Source of the DNA: Lentisphaera marina | Lineage (GTDB): Bacteria; Verrucomicrobiota; Lentisphaeria; Lentisphaerales; Lentisphaeraceae | Reading direction: 5' to 3' | NCBI RefSeq assembly: GCF_028745505.1 | Contig: NZ_JAQZZL010000002.1 | Coordinates: forward strand, 124,001-188,000 | Length of the DNA: 64,000 nucleotides | Part shown: one piece after another, positions 61,700-64,000 of the stretch | How positions within the stretch are numbered: the stretch's first letter is position 1 | How the letters are laid out: each line of letters begins with the position of its first letter | Program-made: the position numbers and the translations under genes | The notes under the pieces: generated by a model | The model's input: the letters and a program-made list of their open reading frames with translations, nothing else | The model's database searches: none | What the model was told of the DNA's origin: nothing

Positions 61700-62797
61700 T
61701 TAGCTAATTGATTTGGAAATTATACGGTGAGTTAAACTCTCTAGTATGAGTCGCTTGGAGCTGCTGTTTTGGAATAATTTTTGCATCGCAGTGTTGAGTA
61801 AATCCATCGCATTCAAGGTTTCCTTATTTGAATAACGTTTCGAATCTTCAACAATGAGTTTGAGGCGATAGGGGTGATAAGTAATGATGGGATATTTTGT
61901 TTTGTAATCCTTTATAGTACTTTCATCTAGGGACTTCAAAGCACTTTCGAGCTGACTGCTATTCTTCAGTTTCAAGACTTGCATAATTAATTTGGATTGG
62001 ACGAAATTATGAAATAGCGTGGAGCCTTGCATAAGTAGTCTAGAAACTAAAGCTTCTGGATCTTTTTCACGACTAAGAAGGATGTTGAGTGAGCTGAGAG
62101 CCGATTCTAAATCTCGCTTAGATAAGGCGTTTGAATAGATCCAAGCATCAGCGGCTTCATTGCCGCTGATAACGTTCTGAACTTGCGATAAATTTATGGG
62201 GTTTTGGCCGTTGCTATAGCACCATAATGTTTCAAGGGTTGGTTTAACTCTCTGCGTATCGTTTCCTAAGCATGTGACGAGATAGTCTAGTGCTTGAGGG
62301 TGGATGGATATTTGCATTTCTTTGGCTTGTGTCTGGACGATATTATTCATCTCTACTTGCCAATTACGGTTCTTTTTTTCGGGTTTATTGAAAAGGTGAA
62401 CTTCGCCAATTTTTGAGCAGCATTTATACAGTGCTTTGCGTTTATCGCAATCATTACCACTGATAACTAGATTGATGTTTTCAGCAGCGTTTTTGCTTAG
62501 AAGTTCAACGAGATTGCGGATTTCAGTGGCAATTGCAGATTTTGAAGTGGCATTCTCTTGCTTAAAAGCTGGGAAGTCATCTAGCCACATGGTCTTTTCA
62601 CCAAAAAAAGGAGGGGACATATAGGATAAGATTAGGCGCTTTAGCGTCTCGTCTGCAGTTTCAGTTTCTTGACGAGTAATAACTTCTAGAGCAAAAGGGT
62701 CAGTTGTGCCACCACTTAGGGTTTCAACTAATTCTTTTGCTTTGAGTTTAATTCGCGCTTCATCGTTTCCGCTAACGAGGTGGATTTTACAAGTCAT
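61700..62797 (-). CDS. holA: DNA polymerase III delta subunit
   Basis: The clamp-loader delta subunit, 365 aa. It has the N-terminal AAA+-like fold without a Walker A (HLVSGNDEARIKLKAKEL), the delta-specific HPQALDYLVTCLGNDTQRVKPTLETL region, and the C-terminal collar-like helices. It loads the beta clamp as part of the clamp loader. AAGGA precedes the ATG. About 115 bases separate it from the roadblock protein gene; cotranscription is possible. Confidence 0.88.
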   Translation of the reverse strand: MTCKIHLVSGNDEARIKLKAKELVETLSGGTTDPFALEVITRQETETADETLKRLILSYMSPPFFGEKTMWLDDFPAFKQENATSKSAIATEIRNLVELLSKNAAENINLVISGNDCDKRKALYKCCSKIGEVHLFNKPEKKNRNWQVEMNNIVQTQAKEMQISIHPQALDYLVTCLGNDTQRVKPTLETLWCYSNGQNPINLSQVQNVISGNEAADAWIYSNALSKRDLESALSSLNILLSREKDPEALVSRLLMQGSTLFHNFVQSKLIMQVLKLKNSSQLESALKSLDESTIKDYKTKYPIITYHPYRLKLIVEDSKRYSNKETLNAMDLLNTAMQKLFQNSSSKRLILESLTHRIISKSIS

Positions 62798-62930
62798 TCA
62801 ATTTCCTTTTTGACAAAGTGAGCAACAATATATCTACAATTGAAGTAAAGTTCATCTAGGTGAAGCCAAAAACTCTTAAGTTTTACAGGTGCGGAGCTGA
62901 AATTGCACTTTTAGGTTTGAAGGCTCAAGT

Positions 62931-62958
62931 TTCTGAACTTTATTAGGATCATTATAAT
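62931..62958 (+). promoter_or_regulatory. Possible pheA promoter
   Basis: TTCTGA (62931-62936) and TATAAT (62953-62958) are 16 bases apart, with the -10 consensus perfect and the -35 only partial. The implied start site would be about a dozen bases before the pheA ATG, giving a short leader. Confidence 0.35.
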
Positions 62959-62977
62959 GTATATATAAAAAGAATTT

Positions 62978-64000
62978 ATGAAGAAAGATTTGAGTGAGTT
63001 ACGATCTGAGATTGATCGTTTAGACCGTAGTATTGTGGCGATGATTAACGAACGTTATTCATATGTGCGCCAAGTAGGGGAGTGGAAGCACGCAAATTCG
63101 AGTGAGATTTATGTGCCAGAAAGAGAAAAAGCCCTTCTTGAAAAGTTAGAGACCATTAATGATGGCCCCTTGAAAAATGAGACTTTGAGAGCGATTTATC
63201 GTGAGATTATGTCTGGTGCCATCGCATTAGAATCACCAGTTAAAATTGCCTTTCTAGGACCAGAAAATACTTTTTCACATCAAGCGGCACTTTCAAAATT
63301 TGGTAGAAGCGTTGCGTACCTCGCAAAAAATAGTATTGCAGATGTTTTTGAAGCTGTGGACAGAGGTAAAGCTGATTACGGTGTGGTGCCAATTGAAAAC
63401 TCCACCGAAGGAGCAGTAACTTATACCTTAGATATGTTCAACCAAGCAGAAGTTAGCATTTGTGCAGAAATTCACTTAGCTGCCCATCAGAATTTGATGG
63501 CACGCTGTGCAAAAGAAAATGTACGAGTCATTTACTCGCATCCACAAGCGCTAGCTCAATGTCGTCTTTACCTTCATAATAATTTCCCTTTAGTTCCCCA
63601 AGTAGAAGTTCGTTCTACTGCGGAAGCAGCAAAACGCGCGGCTCTAGATGATCATGCAGCAGCAGTAGCGAGTTGTCTCGCAGCAGAGGCAAATGGACTT
63701 AATATTTTAGATGGTTCTATTGAAGATAACTCTCGCAACGTCACACGTTTTTTAGTGATTGCTCGCCAAAACCCGAAGCCAACTGGGGATGATAAAACTT
63801 CTATTGTTTTTGCTTTGAAAGACAAAGTAGGAGCATTGATGGAATGTTTAGCAGCTTTTGGAGCACAAGGTGTGAATATGAGCATGATTGAATCACGCCC
63901 TGCCAAAACTCGTCAGGGGGATTATTTATTCTTTGTGGATTTCAATGGGCATAGAACCGACGAGCGAGTTCTAAGCCTTATCAATGAACTCAATAAACAC
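62978..64000 (+). CDS. pheA: Bifunctional chorismate mutase/prephenate dehydratase (3' end cut)
   Basis: Makes phenylpyruvate from chorismate for phenylalanine. The reading frame is open from 62978 to the window edge (341 codons). The chorismate mutase part is about 1-85 (ELRSEIDRLDRSIVAMINER). The prephenate dehydratase part is about 88-265 with VKIAFLGPENTFSHQAA, DYGVVPIENSTEGAV and the catalytic SRNVTRF. An ACT domain with the phenylalanine-binding ESRP starts near 275. The ACT domain appears nearly complete, so only the C-terminal end is missing. ESRP suggests feedback inhibition by phenylalanine. Confidence 0.96.
   Translation, partial: MKKDLSELRSEIDRLDRSIVAMINERYSYVRQVGEWKHANSSEIYVPEREKALLEKLETINDGPLKNETLRAIYREIMSGAIALESPVKIAFLGPENTFSHQAALSKFGRSVAYLAKNSIADVFEAVDRGKADYGVVPIENSTEGAVTYTLDMFNQAEVSICAEIHLAAHQNLMARCAKENVRVIYSHPQALAQCRLYLHNNFPLVPQVEVRSTAEAAKRAALDDHAAAVASCLAAEANGLNILDGSIEDNSRNVTRFLVIARQNPKPTGDDKTSIVFALKDKVGALMECLAAFGAQGVNMSMIESRPAKTRQGDYLFFVDFNGHRTDERVLSLINELNKH

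Noticed and set aside
1..64000. Mobile elements, prophage, CRISPR, restriction or toxin-antitoxin systems
   Set aside because: No transposase, integrase, Cas, methylase or toxin-like gene and no direct-repeat array was seen. The gene content is chromosomal core and envelope functions.

Overview
The window looks like chromosome from a Gram-negative, AT-leaning bacterium of the PVC group, most likely Lentisphaerota (a marine Lentisphaera-like organism). This is an inference from gene content: a secreted sulfatase, a secreted ThuA-like protein, TIM-barrel sugar isomerases, a PhoX phosphatase, a membrane Ser/Thr kinase with a long C-terminal region, and outer-membrane biogenesis genes (Lnt, an MlaA-type lipoprotein, a SurA-like foldase). 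No 16S or other marker was available to confirm it. I see no tRNA, rRNA, CRISPR array, prophage or insertion sequence. Genes are tightly packed, with many ATGA or TAATG stop/start overlaps, and no gap without a gene exceeds about 300 bases.

Layout. 1-588 (minus): an unknown gene and the first codons of another. 770-9771 (plus): nusA-infB behind a leader hairpin, then an envelope run of thioredoxin-like lipoprotein, two cyclophilins, metallophosphoesterase, C39-like protease and an MlaA-hydrolase fusion. 9920-10702 (plus): a YiiX-type permuted papain-fold enzyme. 10707-20384 (minus): pckA, an unusual ABC ATPase, a DciA-like gene, dCMP deaminase, hemB, pdxH, a membrane protein with a possible pseudokinase domain, FHA-MoxR and a SurA-like foldase. 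20683-24707 (minus): TIM-barrel epimerase, ThuA-like protein, gdhA and a charged repeat protein. 24907-26661 (plus): PhoX. 26678-31325 (minus): sulfatase coupled to a hydroxypyruvate-isomerase-like gene, then a Ser/Thr kinase. 31528-31815 (plus): a small secreted protein. 31858-36267 (minus): pepA, mtaB, larE and a DUF2797 gene. 36552-46540 (plus): HAD phosphatase, aspartokinase, hemG-hemX-hemA-hemC, 2-hydroxyacid dehydrogenase and a divergent ExbB/ExbD/TonB-like set. 46601-52021 (minus): mnmG, lnt and a UbiB-family kinase. 52253-58900 (plus): RDD, SpoIIM, DUF4129, DUF4350, MoxR and DUF58. 58895-62797 (minus): an 895-residue repeat/HhH/roadblock protein and holA. 62978 to the end (plus): pheA, cut by the window edge.

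How genes fit together. Tetrapyrrole synthesis is split between hemB (15.4 kb) and hemG-hemX-hemA-hemC (38.6-43 kb); no hemD is visible. Two MoxR ATPases lie in different settings: one fused to an FHA domain beside a possible pseudokinase, the other in a six-gene DUF58/DUF4129/SpoIIM/RDD membrane operon. The least ordinary items are the MlaA-alpha/beta hydrolase fusion, the roadblock protein with duplicated N-terminal modules, the FHA-MoxR/pseudokinase/foldase trio, the ExbD-like protein without its proton-carrying aspartate, and a terminator-like hairpin in the nusA leader. I did not find a clear new defence or mobile system.
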